64,000 nt of DNA from Oscillospiraceae bacterium (GTDB taxonomy: Bacteria > Bacillota > Clostridia > Oscillospirales > Acutalibacteraceae): contig JAIRXU010000072.1 of NCBI GenBank assembly GCA_031268095.1, positions 1-64,000 on the forward strand. The letters run 5' to 3'. Below are positions 27,207 to 36,398 of the stretch, piece after piece (positions within the stretch are counted from its first letter, which is position 1; the number at the start of each line of letters is the position of its first letter). The notes beneath the pieces are model-generated. The model made no database searches. It saw nothing but the letters and a program-made list of their open reading frames with translations, and was not told the origin of the DNA. The translations under genes and the position numbers were made by a program.

Positions 27207-28864
27207 TTTTCTGCACTCCTTGCCTTGTCCCGTTTCATCTTGCGCCTCGCGGCGCCCGCCTGCCAAACATCAGCCGCCAAAGCATCGAACCAGGCCTGCG
27301 CCCGCCAGAGCCCCAGCGCCGCAACCGGCAGCAGCAGCACGAAAAACGGGAGGATATACTGGGCCTTGCCCTCGAAAAACAAATGGTACAGAAACCCGCC
27401 GAACACCGTCACCGGCGGAACCAGCAGCAGCGGATCCCCCCGGCGCAGCAACGCCAGCAGCCCCGCCAGGGCAAAGAGATAGATCACCGGCTGATAGAGA
27501 TTCATCCAGCCGTCCAGCCAGGGCCGGATCCGCCCTTCGTAGACGTCCTTTGTCATCCCCTGGTCCAGCTGGTTCCAGAAGGAATACTGACTGCAAACCC
27601 AGCTGTTCCAGATGCTCTGGTACGCCGGTTCGCACCATTGGCTGGTTACTTTCTCATAGACGAACCGCCGCAGGTGCGCCGGGTCCTCGGCGAGGTTTTC
27701 CAGCTTCGTCCGGATTGCCTGCACGGACTCCTGCCGGAGCTCGCCCACATTACCCTGAAGCCGGTCGTAGGCGACGACGGTGTAATCCGGATCCCACCAG
27801 CCGGTGGTCATATAGGAGTTCTCTCCCAGCCCCATGGCCATCCAGGCAAGCTTCGGGATTCCTTTGCCCAAATCCTGGCCGCTGCGCCATTCATACTGCG
27901 CCTGGGGCAGCCACATTGCGCCGAACACGCAGAGCGCGCAGAGGGGAACCGCCGCCAGCCGGAGCCACTCCCGCTTGCGCAGAAAACAGAGCAGCAGCTG
28001 GATGCACAGCGCGACGGCGGCAATCAGGTAATTGGGCTTCATCAGGCAGGCCAGCGCGATGCAGGCCAGCGCCGGGGCCATCCAGCGCTTTTGGCCTGTA
28101 CGCAGGAATTTTGCCTGCAGCGCCGCCGCCCAGAGGGAACCGCAAAGCCCCGGCAGCGTCCCGTACTCGAACGTACAAAAGAACACAGCGGGCAGACAAC
28201 CCGGCAGCAATAGGGACAAGGTATTGCGGATCCCCCGCCCGCTTTCCCCGGGAAATGCCTGACCCAATAAAGTGTGCAGCGCGGCATAGGCCCCGCAGAG
28301 CCAGCCAATATTCAGAAATTGCAGCAAAATATCCGGCCGGCCGAAGGTTTCCAGCCGGGCGGGCAAGAGCAGCCGCACCAGCCGGAAGCAGAGTTCTTTA
28401 TAAAGCGTGATCCCCGCCTGAAAAGGATAATACCGGAAATATGTCCCGGACAGCGCGCCGTATTCCCCGCCGGAAAACGCATACGCGTCCGCCGTGGTGA
28501 TCCCGGCGTCCCCGGTGGGGCTCGGGCGGGTCAGCAGCAGCCAGAGCACTGCCAGCGCCGCCGTCCAGGCCAGGACGATGCCCAGCACTTTCGTGGGCCT
28601 CCAGCGCGCCAGCTGCCGCAGCAGCTGCCAGCAAGTGATCATCGCCAGGAAAAGCATCAGTACGCAGGGCCAGACCGCGTCCCGGGGATAGGTTACGTGC
28701 TCACCGATGGAGACTTTGGCGGACATCACGCAGCTCAGCAGACTCAGCACCCCTAGCAGCGCGATCATCAGCCCGCAAAAGATTCGCTGGCCCCAGACTT
28801 GCAGCCCGACGCAGACGCGGTCAAAACCGCGGTGCGCGCCAAAAGGATATTCCCGTTCGGTCAC
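27203..28864 (-). CDS. Polytopic membrane protein, GT-C glycosyltransferase-like
   Basis: A 553-residue protein with about ten to twelve hydrophobic segments. It resembles GT-C (PMT/ArnT-like) glycosyltransferases of Gram-positives: a first extracytoplasmic loop with acidic residues (SPTGDAGITTADAYAF) follows the early helices. An exact family signature was not recognised, so the enzyme class is tentative. The start is GTG 28864 after GGGGAG. It overlaps ilvB by four bases at its 3' end and lies 45 bases downstream of valS. A cell-envelope glycan role is inferred only from topology. Confidence 0.55.
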   Translation of the reverse strand: MTEREYPFGAHRGFDRVCVGLQVWGQRIFCGLMIALLGVLSLLSCVMSAKVSIGEHVTYPRDAVWPCVLMLFLAMITCWQLLRQLARWRPTKVLGIVLAWTAALAVLWLLLTRPSPTGDAGITTADAYAFSGGEYGALSGTYFRYYPFQAGITLYKELCFRLVRLLLPARLETFGRPDILLQFLNIGWLCGAYAALHTLLGQAFPGESGRGIRNTLSLLLPGCLPAVFFCTFEYGTLPGLCGSLWAAALQAKFLRTGQKRWMAPALACIALACLMKPNYLIAAVALCIQLLLCFLRKREWLRLAAVPLCALCVFGAMWLPQAQYEWRSGQDLGKGIPKLAWMAMGLGENSYMTTGWWDPDYTVVAYDRLQGNVGELRQESVQAIRTKLENLAEDPAHLRRFVYEKVTSQWCEPAYQSIWNSWVCSQYSFWNQLDQGMTKDVYEGRIRPWLDGWMNLYQPVIYLFALAGLLALLRRGDPLLLVPPVTVFGGFLYHLFFEGKAQYILPFFVLLLPVAALGLWRAQAWFDALAADVWQAGAARRKMKRDKARSAEK

Positions 28865-28909
28865 TTCGTCTCCCCTTTCTAGTTCTCCAAGCTTTTCATC
28901 CCATTCGAA

Positions 28910-31540
28910 TTATCCCAAGTTTCCCAGACTTTCCCGCAGTCTCACGCACTTTTCCCCGAGGCTGCGGGCGTTCTCCTTCGCGCCTTCCACCACCGCTTCA
29001 GGCGCCTTGGCCAGAAAACCCTCGTTTTGCAGCTTTGCTTCCGCCGCGGCCAACTGCTTTTCCGCCGCGACCAATTCCTTTTCCAGCCGGGCGCGCTCCG
29101 CCGCCAGGTCCACCAAATCCCCCAAGGGAATGAAGATCCGCGCGCTGCCAGTGACGATCTGCACCATATCTTCCCCCGGGAAACCCTCTTGCGCAAATTC
29201 CACCGCCGCGGCTCCCGCCAGCCGCTCCAAAAACGCCGCCGCCCGGCGGAAGGGTTCCGGCTGAGGGGTCACGAAGATCAGTTTGGCCCGGCGGGCAGGC
29301 GGGACATTCATCTCCGCCCGGCGGGCCCGCACGGCGCGGATGGCCTCCACCACCCGCTCCATCTCCGCCTCGCTCTCCGCGAAACAGAGTGCTTCGTCAT
29401 AAGCCGGCCAGTCGGAAACCATGACGGATTCCCCTTCGTGGGGCAGGATCCGCCAGATTTCCTCCGTGATGAACGGCATGAAGGGATGCAGAAGCCGGAG
29501 CGTTCCGCTGAGGACATAGACCAGCACGGCCTTCGCCCGCTCCGCCTGGTCCCCGCCAGCCGCCAGCCGCGGTTTCGTCAGCTCGATATACCAATCGCAA
29601 TAAATATCCCAAAGGAAATCGTAGAGCTTCTGGACCGCCAGGCCCAGCTCGAACTTTTCCAGATTGTCGGTTACATCCCGGACCAAGCCGTTGTATTTGC
29701 TCAGCACCCAGCGGTCCTCCGGCGCAAGTTCGCCGGGGATATGGGGCGCGGCCTCGTCTTCGCCAAGATTCATCAGCACGAACCGCGCGGCATTCCAAAT
29801 CTTATTGGCGAAATTCCGGCTGGCCTCCACCTTCTCGTCGGAGAACCGCATGTCGTTGCCCAGACTTGTCCCCGCGGCCAGCGTGAAGCGCAGCGCGTCG
29901 GCGCCGTACCGCGCGATCACGTCCATGGGATCAATGCCGTTGCCCAGGGATTTGCTCATCTTCCGGCCCTGCGCGTCGCGCACCAATCCGTGCATAAATA
30001 CCGTATCAAACGGCGTTTCGCCCATCCGCTCCAGCCCCGAGAAGATCATTCTGGCCACCCAGAAAAAAATGATATCATAAGCCGTCACTAAGGTGTTGGT
30101 TGGATAAAAGTACGCGAGGTCGTCCGTTTTTTCGGGCCAGCCGAGGGTGCTGAAAGGCCAAAGCGCGGAACTGAACCAGGTATCCAAAGAGTCCGGATCC
30201 TGGGTCAGGCGCGCGCTCCCGCATTTCGGGCAAACCGCCGGCGTCTCCCGCGAGACCGTCAGTTCGCCGCAGTCCCCGCAGTACCAGGCCGGAATCCGGT
30301 GCCCCCACCAGAGTTGACGGGAAATGCACCAGTCGCGGATATTTTCCATCCAGTGGTAATAAACCTTCTCGAAGCGCTCCGGCACGAATTTCGTTCCGCC
30401 GGACTTGACGGCCTCCACCGCGGGCCCGGCCAGGGGCCGCATCCGGACAAACCACTGGGTGCTGACCCGGGGCTCCGCGACGGTGCCGCAGCGGTAGCAT
30501 TCGCCGACGCTGTGCGTCATAGCCTCCGTCTTCAGCAGGAAGCCGCCCACCTCCAGGTCCTTTACCAGCCGCTTGCGGCAATCATATCGGTCCAGGCCGC
30601 CGTACGCTTCCCCCGCCTCGGCGTTCATCGTCCCGTCTTCATTCATGACGCTGATCACGGGCAGACTGTGCCGCAATCCGACTTCAAAGTCGTTGGGGTC
30701 ATGGGCCGGCGTGATTTTCACTGCCCCGGTGCCGAAATCCATTTCGACGTATTCATCCGCCACCACAGGAATTTCTCGCCCGACCAGCGGCAGGATCAGC
30801 GTCTTGCCGATTTTGTCTTTGTAGCGCGGATCCTCCGGATGGACGGCGACCGCTGTGTCGCCCAGCATCGTTTCGGGGCGGGTAGTGGCCACTTCAATGT
30901 ATCCGGACCCGTCGGCATAGGGATAGCGGATATGCCAAAACGCGCCTTCGTGGTCGCTGTGCTCCACCTCGGCGTCGCTGAGGGTCGTTTTGCAGCTCGG
31001 GCACCAGTTGATGATCCGCTCCCCCCGGTAGATCAGGCCTTTCTCATATAACGACACGAACACTTCCTTCACGGCGCGGGAACAGCCCTCATCCATCGTA
31101 AAACGCTCGCGGGACCAGTCGCAGCTGCAGCCTATCGTTTTGAGCTGCTCGACGATACGCCCACCGTATTTTTCTTTCCAGGCCCAAGCGCGCGTCATAA
31201 ATGCGTCGTAGCCGACGTCGGCCTTTGTCAGGCCTTCTTTCGCCATTTCTTCTACAATTTTAACCTCCGTCGCAATGGCGGCATGGTCCGTACCGGGCAG
31301 CCAAAGGGCGTCGTAGCCCTGCATACGCTTCCAGCGAATCAGGATGTCCTGGAGCGTACTGACGAGCGCGTGCCCCATATGCAGCTGCCCCGTCACGTTC
31401 GGCGGCGGCATCATAATGGTATACGGTCCCTTCGAGCCCTCCCGCCGCTCCGCCCGGAAATACCCGCGTTCGAGCCAGGCGGCATATGTGCGCGCCTCCA
31501 CCTGCGCGGGGTCGTATTGTTTGGCAAGTTCGTGTTTCAT
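28910..31540 (-). CDS. valS: Valyl-tRNA synthetase
   Basis: An 876-residue class Ia aminoacyl-tRNA synthetase. HIGH-type motif [15 protein letters not shown] is near the N-terminus and KMSKSLGNG is the KMSKS loop; an editing (CP1) domain lies between, and a C-terminal coiled coil ([26 protein letters not shown] region) closes the protein. ATG 31540 matches the usual N-terminus ([11 protein letters not shown]); an ATG 48 bases upstream was rejected. No T-box leader was found in the 200 bases upstream. It lies at the head of the ilv block, so valine synthesis and charging may share transcription. Confidence 0.96.
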   Translation of the reverse strand: MKHELAKQYDPAQVEARTYAAWLERGYFRAERREGSKGPYTIMMPPPNVTGQLHMGHALVSTLQDILIRWKRMQGYDALWLPGTDHAAIATEVKIVEEMAKEGLTKADVGYDAFMTRAWAWKEKYGGRIVEQLKTIGCSCDWSRERFTMDEGCSRAVKEVFVSLYEKGLIYRGERIINWCPSCKTTLSDAEVEHSDHEGAFWHIRYPYADGSGYIEVATTRPETMLGDTAVAVHPEDPRYKDKIGKTLILPLVGREIPVVADEYVEMDFGTGAVKITPAHDPNDFEVGLRHSLPVISVMNEDGTMNAEAGEAYGGLDRYDCRKRLVKDLEVGGFLLKTEAMTHSVGECYRCGTVAEPRVSTQWFVRMRPLAGPAVEAVKSGGTKFVPERFEKVYYHWMENIRDWCISRQLWWGHRIPAWYCGDCGELTVSRETPAVCPKCGSARLTQDPDSLDTWFSSALWPFSTLGWPEKTDDLAYFYPTNTLVTAYDIIFFWVARMIFSGLERMGETPFDTVFMHGLVRDAQGRKMSKSLGNGIDPMDVIARYGADALRFTLAAGTSLGNDMRFSDEKVEASRNFANKIWNAARFVLMNLGEDEAAPHIPGELAPEDRWVLSKYNGLVRDVTDNLEKFELGLAVQKLYDFLWDIYCDWYIELTKPRLAAGGDQAERAKAVLVYVLSGTLRLLHPFMPFITEEIWRILPHEGESVMVSDWPAYDEALCFAESEAEMERVVEAIRAVRARRAEMNVPPARRAKLIFVTPQPEPFRRAAAFLERLAGAAAVEFAQEGFPGEDMVQIVTGSARIFIPLGDLVDLAAERARLEKELVAAEKQLAAAEAKLQNEGFLAKAPEAVVEGAKENARSLGEKCVRLRESLGNLG

Positions 31541-31752
31541 GGTCAAAATCCCTTTCTGGTCGCTCTGACCCCTGTCATTATTATCCAATCAATTCAATTG
31601 TTCCATTCAATCGCTGCCGATTCCAGAAAATCGGTCGTTTCACTCGGCAAAAATCCTTTCCTGGTGAAGTTCGCCTGCTCCATCCTGTGCCCATTGCTGC
31701 CTTCCGTCGGCGCATCAACTCCTCTAAGCCTCAAAAATAACAAAATGGCCCA

Positions 31753-31785
31753 CAAACAAAAGCCCGGCAGCTGTCGCCGCCGGGC
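31753..31785 (-). terminator. Intrinsic terminator after the 21-codon ORF
   Basis: On the minus strand a 7-base-pair GC stem (GCCCGGC, loop of 10, GCCGGGC; 31762-31785) is followed by TTTTGTTTG (31753-31761). It closes the short transcript that starts near 31931 and separates it from valS. Confidence 0.8.
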
Positions 31786-31828
31786 GTATGATTTCGCGAA
31801 TCAAAGCGTTTGCGCGGCGGCATATGGA

Positions 31829-31894
31829 TCACGAGCCGTTTACTACAAGGTAAACAGCCCCGCCAATAACGATCGCCGCCGGATTGCCGCGCAT
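31829..31894 (-). CDS. 21-residue hydrophobic peptide, unknown
   Basis: A tiny frame encoding MRGNPAAIVIGGAVYLVVNG plus a final Ser. It has a strong AAGGAG about 7 bases before the ATG, sits about 37 bases after a consensus promoter start and is followed by an intrinsic terminator, so it is a complete transcription unit. The product has a hydrophobic stretch long enough to insert into membrane. It may be a small membrane peptide or a leader for a small RNA; no family was recognised. Confidence 0.5.
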   Translation of the reverse strand: MRGNPAAIVIGGAVYLVVNGS

Positions 31895-31937
31895 AAACGT
31901 TCTCCTTCGCCAAAATTCCGCTGGATTTATTTTTATC

Positions 31938-31966
31938 AGTATAGCACATAGAATGCGGGATGTCAA
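31938..31966 (-). promoter_or_regulatory. SigA-type promoter of the 21-codon ORF
   Basis: Minus strand TTGACA (31961-31966), 17-base spacer, TATACT (31938-31943): near-perfect consensus and diverging from the dnaE promoter about 60 bases away. Confidence 0.85.
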
Positions 31967-32027
31967 CAAAAATCGTTGGATCGGTCAAAAAATATCGGCG
32001 GAGGCCGTCCCGGCTGGCAGGTTCGGC

Positions 32028-32056
32028 TTGACGGGAGCCGCGCCGCGCGGTATAAT
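32028..32056 (+). promoter_or_regulatory. SigA-type promoter of dnaE
   Basis: TTGACG (32028-32033), 17-base GC-rich spacer, TATAAT (32051-32056). Transcription should begin near 32063, giving a leader of about 79 bases before the dnaE ATG. Confidence 0.8.
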
Positions 32057-32141
32057 GGATAGACTTCACGCAACGGCGCAGCGATACCGTCGGCGAAATG
32101 ACGAAATGCAGGAAATAAAATACAGAATCGGAGTTGACGCC

Positions 32142-35100
32142 ATGGCCTTCACCCATCTGCACGTCCATACGGAATATAGCCTCCTCGACGGCGCCTGCCG
32201 CTTAGGGGCTTTGCTGGACCGCGCGCAGGCGCTGGGCATGGAGAGCCTGGCGATCACGGACCACGGCAATATGTATGGCGCGATCGACTTCTACCGGGCG
32301 GCGAAGGAGCGCGGAATCCGTCCGGTATTGGGCTGCGAATGCTACGTTGCGGCGCGAACCCGTTTCGACAAAGAGAAGTACGTTGACTGGCAGCGGTTCC
32401 ATCTGATCCTGCTCTGCGAGAACCAGACGGGGTTCCGCAACCTGATGGCCATGGTGTCGGAAGCCTGGGTGGACGGGTTTTATACCAAGCCGCGGATCGA
32501 TCATGAATTGCTGGAACGTTACCATGAGGGGCTGATCTGCCTTTCGGCCTGCCTGGCCGGGGAAGTGCCCCAGGCCCTGCTGCGCGGCGACTACGACGAG
32601 GCCAAGCGCCTGGCGCTCTGGTACCGGGATCTTTTCGGCGCGGAGAATTATTTTATTGAAATCCAGGACCACGGCCTGGAAGAGCAGCAGCGTCTGCTGC
32701 CGATGCTCCGCCGCCTCTCCGCCGAAACAGGGATCGGCCTGGCCGCCACCAACGACGTGCATTACATCCAGAAGGCGGACGCCCGGGTCCAGCGGGTGCT
32801 GATCTGCGTCCAGACCAACCATGTTCTGGGGGAGAAAACCGGGCTGGAGTTCGAGACGGAGGAATTTTACCTCAAGAGCGAAGACGAGATGCGCGCGCTC
32901 TTCGCCGACTGCCCGGAGGCCCTCGAAAGCACCGCCGCCATCGCCGCGCGCTGCCAGGTGGATATTGAATTCGGCGTCACGAAGCTGCCTCATTTCTCCA
33001 TTCCCGGCAGTCCTGACCACTTCGCCTGGTTCAGCGCCCGCTGCGCGGAAGGGCTGACCGAGCGCTACGGACCGAACCCGCCGGAGGAATACTGGAAACG
33101 GCTGCGCTATGAACTGGACGTCATCCGCCGCATGGGCTACGTAGATTACTTCCTGATTGTGCACGATTTCATCGCCCACGCCAAGGCCCAGGGAATCCCC
33201 GTCGGGCCGGGGCGGGGGTCCGGGGCCGGGAGTTTGGCGGCCTACTGCATCGGCATCACGGGCATCGACCCGATGAAATACCAGCTGCTTTTCGAGCGTT
33301 TCCTGAATCCCGAGCGGGTCAGCATGCCAGACTTCGATATTGATTTTTGCTATGAGCGCCGGGGCGAAGTCATCGACTACGTCATTGAAAAATACGGGGC
33401 GGACCATGTCGCGCAGATCGTCACCTTCGGTACCATGGCGGCCCGGGCCGCGCTGCGAGACGTTGGCCGGGCCTTGGGTCTGCCGTACGGAACGGTGGAC
33501 CAAGTGGCGAAATTGGTGCCGATGGAACTGAAGATGACCATCGACCGGGCGCTGAAAGAATCCGCCGATTTCAAAGCCGCTTATGAGGGCGACGAAGCCG
33601 TCCGGGACCTGATTGACACCGCCCGGCAGGTGGAGGGCATGCCCCGCCACGCTTCCACCCACGCCGCCGGGGTGGTCATTACCCGGGACCCGGTGCAGAC
33701 GTACGTCCCCCTGGCCCGCAACGACGAATCCATCGTCACCCAGTTCCCTATGACCACGCTGGAGGAGCTGGGGCTGCTGAAGATGGACTTTCTGGGGCTG
33801 CGGACACTGACGGTGCTCCACGACGCGGAGGAGATGGTCCGGCGGCACACGCCCGGCTTCTCGCTGGAGCGCGTCTCCGCGGAGGACCCGGCGACCTATG
33901 AGCTTTTCACAAAAGGGGAAACGACGGGGATCTTTCAGTTCGAGGCGGGCTGGGTGCGCAGTGTGCTGATGGACCTGCGGCCGGAAAGCATCGAGGACCT
34001 TTCCACCGTCACGTCCCTCTGCCGCCCCGGGCCGATGGATTCGATTCCCACTTGTATTGAAAACCGGCAGCACCCGGAGAACATGAAATACCTCACGCCG
34101 CAATTGCAGCCGATCCTTTCGGTCTCCTACGGCTGCCTGCTTTACCAGGAACAGGTCATGCAGGTCTTCCGGGAATTGGCGGGCTATTCCCTGGGCCGCG
34201 CGGATATCGTCCGGCGGGCCATGAGCAAGAAAAAACACAAAGTCATGGAACAGGAACGGGAAATTTTCATTCACGGCCTCCAGCGGGAGGACGGGAGCAT
34301 CGAGGTGGACGGGTGCATCCGCCGGGGCGTCGGTGCGGAGGTTGCCGACAAGATATTCGACGAAATGTCCAGTTTCGCCAGTTATGCCTTCAATAAATCA
34401 CACGCGGCGGCGTACGCCTACGTCGCCTACCAGACCGCCTACTGCAAGCGGCACTATCCAAAGGAATTTCTGGCGGCGCTGCTGAGCAGCGTCATCGAGC
34501 ATTCCGGCAAAGTCGCGGAGTACGCCGCCGAGTGCGCCCGGCTGTCCATTCCCCTGCTGCCCCCCAGCGTCAATACCGGGGAAGAGAAGTTTACCCCTGA
34601 AGGCGAGGGCATCCGCTTCGGCCTGTTGGCCATCAAAAACCTGGGCAGCGGATTCATCCGGCAAATTCTGGCTGAACGGGGGCGCGGCGGCCTTTTCCGG
34701 GGCTTCTATGATTTTCTCAAACGCATGCAGGGCAAAGAATTCAACCGCCGGGCCGTGGAATCGCTGATCAAATCCGGGGCGCTGGACGGACTGGGCGCCA
34801 ACCGGCGGGAAATGATGATTTCCCTGCCGGGCTTCCTCAGCGCGCTGGAAAGCGAAACCCGGCGCAACGTGGAAGGCCAGATCGGTTTCTTCGAGCTGAT
34901 GGGAGGGCAGGAGCAGCGGGTCAACGAACCTGCGATTCCCCGGCAGGCGGAGTACGCCCTTGCCGACCTGCTGACCAATGAAAAAGAGGTTGTTGGATTC
35001 TATCTTTCCGGCCATCCTCTGGCCAAACTGGGGGACCTGGCCCGACAGCTGCGCTCCGCCCGGATTGTTGATTTGCTTGACCCGGCCAACGAGACCGGCC

Positions 35101-35699
35101 AGGGACCTCACCGCGACAACGAAGACGTCCGGCTGCTGAGCATCATCGTCTCGGTCAAAAAGAAAGTCGTTAAAAACAACGCCACCATGGCCTTCCTGAC
35201 GCTGGAAGACATGTACGGTCAGATTGAGGCCCTGGTCTTCCCCGCGATGCTGGAGCGCTTCGCGTCCCTCTGCGTGGAAGGGCGGACAGTCCTGCTGGGC
35301 GGACGCCTGAGCCTCCAGGAAAACAAGGAGGCTAAGCTGATCTGCAACACCCTGGAGGAAATCGCCGACGGCGAGGAAGCGCCCGTCGGCGCCGCCGAAC
35401 CCATCCAGACGTCCTCCCCCGCGGCGGACGGGTCGGCGCGCAAAGTCCGGCGCGGGGTGTTCCTGCGGCTCCCCGGTCCCGGTGACCCCCGCCTGACCAA
35501 GGCGGAACAATTCCTGCGGATTTTCTCCGGCTTCGGCGGCGCATTGCCGGTGATGTACTTCTTCACGGAAAGCAAAACCTATGCCCAGCCGGCGGAACGG
35601 GCGCTGCGCGCGGTGGACTGGAACGCCCCGCTGGACCGGGCGCTGCGGGAACTGCTGGGCACGGAAAACGTGGTGGTCAGCCAGCCCTCTGACCGTTAA
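32142..35699 (+). CDS. dnaE: DNA polymerase III alpha subunit, DnaE type
   Basis: A 1,185-residue replicative polymerase subunit. An N-terminal PHP domain (HLHVHTEYSLLDGACRL, ITDHGNMYGAIDFY) precedes the C-family polymerase core, whose catalytic aspartates lie in MPDFDIDFCYERR. GPGRGSGAGSL, GKQ-region-like residues, a helix-hairpin-helix segment and a C-terminal OB-fold (MAFLTLEDMYGQIEALVFP) follow in normal order. It has no internal 3'-5' exonuclease, so it is DnaE rather than PolC. ATG 32142 has GGAG 8 bases upstream; a longer frame was rejected since it begins before the promoter. It appears to be transcribed alone. Confidence 0.96.
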   Translation: MAFTHLHVHTEYSLLDGACRLGALLDRAQALGMESLAITDHGNMYGAIDFYRAAKERGIRPVLGCECYVAARTRFDKEKYVDWQRFHLILLCENQTGFRNLMAMVSEAWVDGFYTKPRIDHELLERYHEGLICLSACLAGEVPQALLRGDYDEAKRLALWYRDLFGAENYFIEIQDHGLEEQQRLLPMLRRLSAETGIGLAATNDVHYIQKADARVQRVLICVQTNHVLGEKTGLEFETEEFYLKSEDEMRALFADCPEALESTAAIAARCQVDIEFGVTKLPHFSIPGSPDHFAWFSARCAEGLTERYGPNPPEEYWKRLRYELDVIRRMGYVDYFLIVHDFIAHAKAQGIPVGPGRGSGAGSLAAYCIGITGIDPMKYQLLFERFLNPERVSMPDFDIDFCYERRGEVIDYVIEKYGADHVAQIVTFGTMAARAALRDVGRALGLPYGTVDQVAKLVPMELKMTIDRALKESADFKAAYEGDEAVRDLIDTARQVEGMPRHASTHAAGVVITRDPVQTYVPLARNDESIVTQFPMTTLEELGLLKMDFLGLRTLTVLHDAEEMVRRHTPGFSLERVSAEDPATYELFTKGETTGIFQFEAGWVRSVLMDLRPESIEDLSTVTSLCRPGPMDSIPTCIENRQHPENMKYLTPQLQPILSVSYGCLLYQEQVMQVFRELAGYSLGRADIVRRAMSKKKHKVMEQEREIFIHGLQREDGSIEVDGCIRRGVGAEVADKIFDEMSSFASYAFNKSHAAAYAYVAYQTAYCKRHYPKEFLAALLSSVIEHSGKVAEYAAECARLSIPLLPPSVNTGEEKFTPEGEGIRFGLLAIKNLGSGFIRQILAERGRGGLFRGFYDFLKRMQGKEFNRRAVESLIKSGALDGLGANRREMMISLPGFLSALESETRRNVEGQIGFFELMGGQEQRVNEPAIPRQAEYALADLLTNEKEVVGFYLSGHPLAKLGDLARQLRSARIVDLLDPANETGQGPHRDNEDVRLLSIIVSVKKKVVKNNATMAFLTLEDMYGQIEALVFPAMLERFASLCVEGRTVLLGGRLSLQENKEAKLICNTLEEIADGEEAPVGAAEPIQTSSPAADGSARKVRRGVFLRLPGPGDPRLTKAEQFLRIFSGFGGALPVMYFFTESKTYAQPAERALRAVDWNAPLDRALRELLGTENVVVSQPSDR

Positions 35700-35833
35700 A
35701 TTCGGCAAATCGCTGATTTTTGATCCGCGCCATTGGGCGGGCTGCACAAAATTTTCAGGGCATCCGTCAGGATTCTGAGCGCAGCACCGGAAAACCGCCC
35801 CGGGAACTGGTTTCATTTCCACATTTTATGGCA

Positions 35834-35869
35834 CATTGCACAAAAACGCGTCATTTGTTTTGTGTAATG
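35834..35869. repeat. Near-perfect 12-base inverted repeat upstream of a promoter
   Basis: CATTGCACAAAA (35834-35845) and TTTTGTGTAATG (35858-35869) are inverted copies with one mismatch and a 12-base spacer. The right arm ends four bases before a -35 box. There is no following T run, so an operator for a dimeric regulator is more likely than a terminator; dnaE ends 135 bases upstream. Confidence 0.5.
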
Positions 35870-35873
35870 CGCC

Positions 35874-35902
35874 TTGACTTTTGCCACTGATCTGCATATA
35901 AT
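35874..35902 (+). promoter_or_regulatory. SigA-type promoter of the 49-codon ORF
   Basis: TTGACT (35874-35879), 17-base spacer, TATAAT (35897-35902), about 43 bases before the ATG at 35946. Confidence 0.8.
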
Positions 35903-35945
35903 AACATTGTGGCCCTTATAGCTCACCAGAAAGGAGGGAATCCCC

Positions 35946-36095
35946 ATGACGTACCACTTCAGAGCGCATGACCTCATGCATCAGGAAGAAGAACGGCTGT
36001 TCCGGGAAGTTGCCGCGCAAAAAGGGTTGAGTGTCCGCAAGCTCGGCGCGCTGCTCCGCCTGAACGCCCTGCTCCGCAGCCAAAACAACCGCTAA
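35946..36095 (+). CDS. Small charged protein (49 residues), unknown
   Basis: A 49-codon frame beginning MTYHFRAHDLMHQEEERLF and ending RSQNNR. It is mostly helical and rich in charged residues, with a C-terminal basic and leucine-rich half (VRKLGALLRLNALLR). A textbook AAGGAGG lies 8 bases before the ATG, a promoter lies upstream and a strong terminator begins about 50 bases after the stop, so it is a self-contained gene. Helix-turn-helix or regulatory function is possible but not shown. No known family was recognised. Confidence 0.7.
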   Translation: MTYHFRAHDLMHQEEERLFREVAAQKGLSVRKLGALLRLNALLRSQNNR

Positions 36096-36147
36096 GCCCA
36101 CACCAAACAGAAGGGATCCGTTTCCCCAAATGAATGGAACAACAAAG

Positions 36148-36200
36148 CAACTGCCGTAGTCCCCGGCGTTCCGGTGGACTGCGGCCAGTTGTTTCTTTTT
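36148..36200 (+). terminator. Intrinsic terminator after the 49-codon gene
   Basis: A long hairpin with CAACTG (36148-36153) pairing CAGTTG (36186-36191), an inner AGTCC/GGACT and CCGG/CCGG stem, then TTTCTTTTT (36192-36200). Confidence 0.8.
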
Positions 36201-36284
36201 CGGCAATTTTGTCAGTATTTGTCGTAATTATCCGGAAAATCTCCGTTGCCTGACAGTTTTTTTGCATATTATTGCACTACTTTA

Positions 36285-36313
36285 TTGACAAGGCAGCCGA
36301 TTACGAGTACAAT
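36285..36313 (+). promoter_or_regulatory. SigA-type promoter of the amino-acid ABC operon
   Basis: TTGACA (36285-36290), 17-base spacer, TACAAT (36308-36313). Expected start near 36320, a leader of about 79 bases. Confidence 0.85.
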
Positions 36314-36398
36314 AGTAAGGCGAACTATTCTGTGGCCCCCGCTCCGATCCGCCGGGGGACAAGCCGTAATTCACAGAGAAACGAGGAGGACAAAACTG

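Noticed and set aside
31695..31706. CGGAAGGCAGCA on the minus strand, resembling the SRP RNA tetraloop region
   Set aside because: The bases on the 5' side do not form the symmetric loop expected of an SRP RNA, and no matching long helix was found around it.
31541..31750. Possible T-box leader for valS
   Set aside because: The conserved AGGGTGGNACCGCG-type antiterminator motif is absent. Only a short CCGATT/AATCGG stem and a weak promoter-like stretch were seen.
34398..35822. Long minus-strand open frame across the end of dnaE
   Set aside because: It is fully antisense to dnaE, carries no recognisable domain and has no ribosome binding site or promoter.
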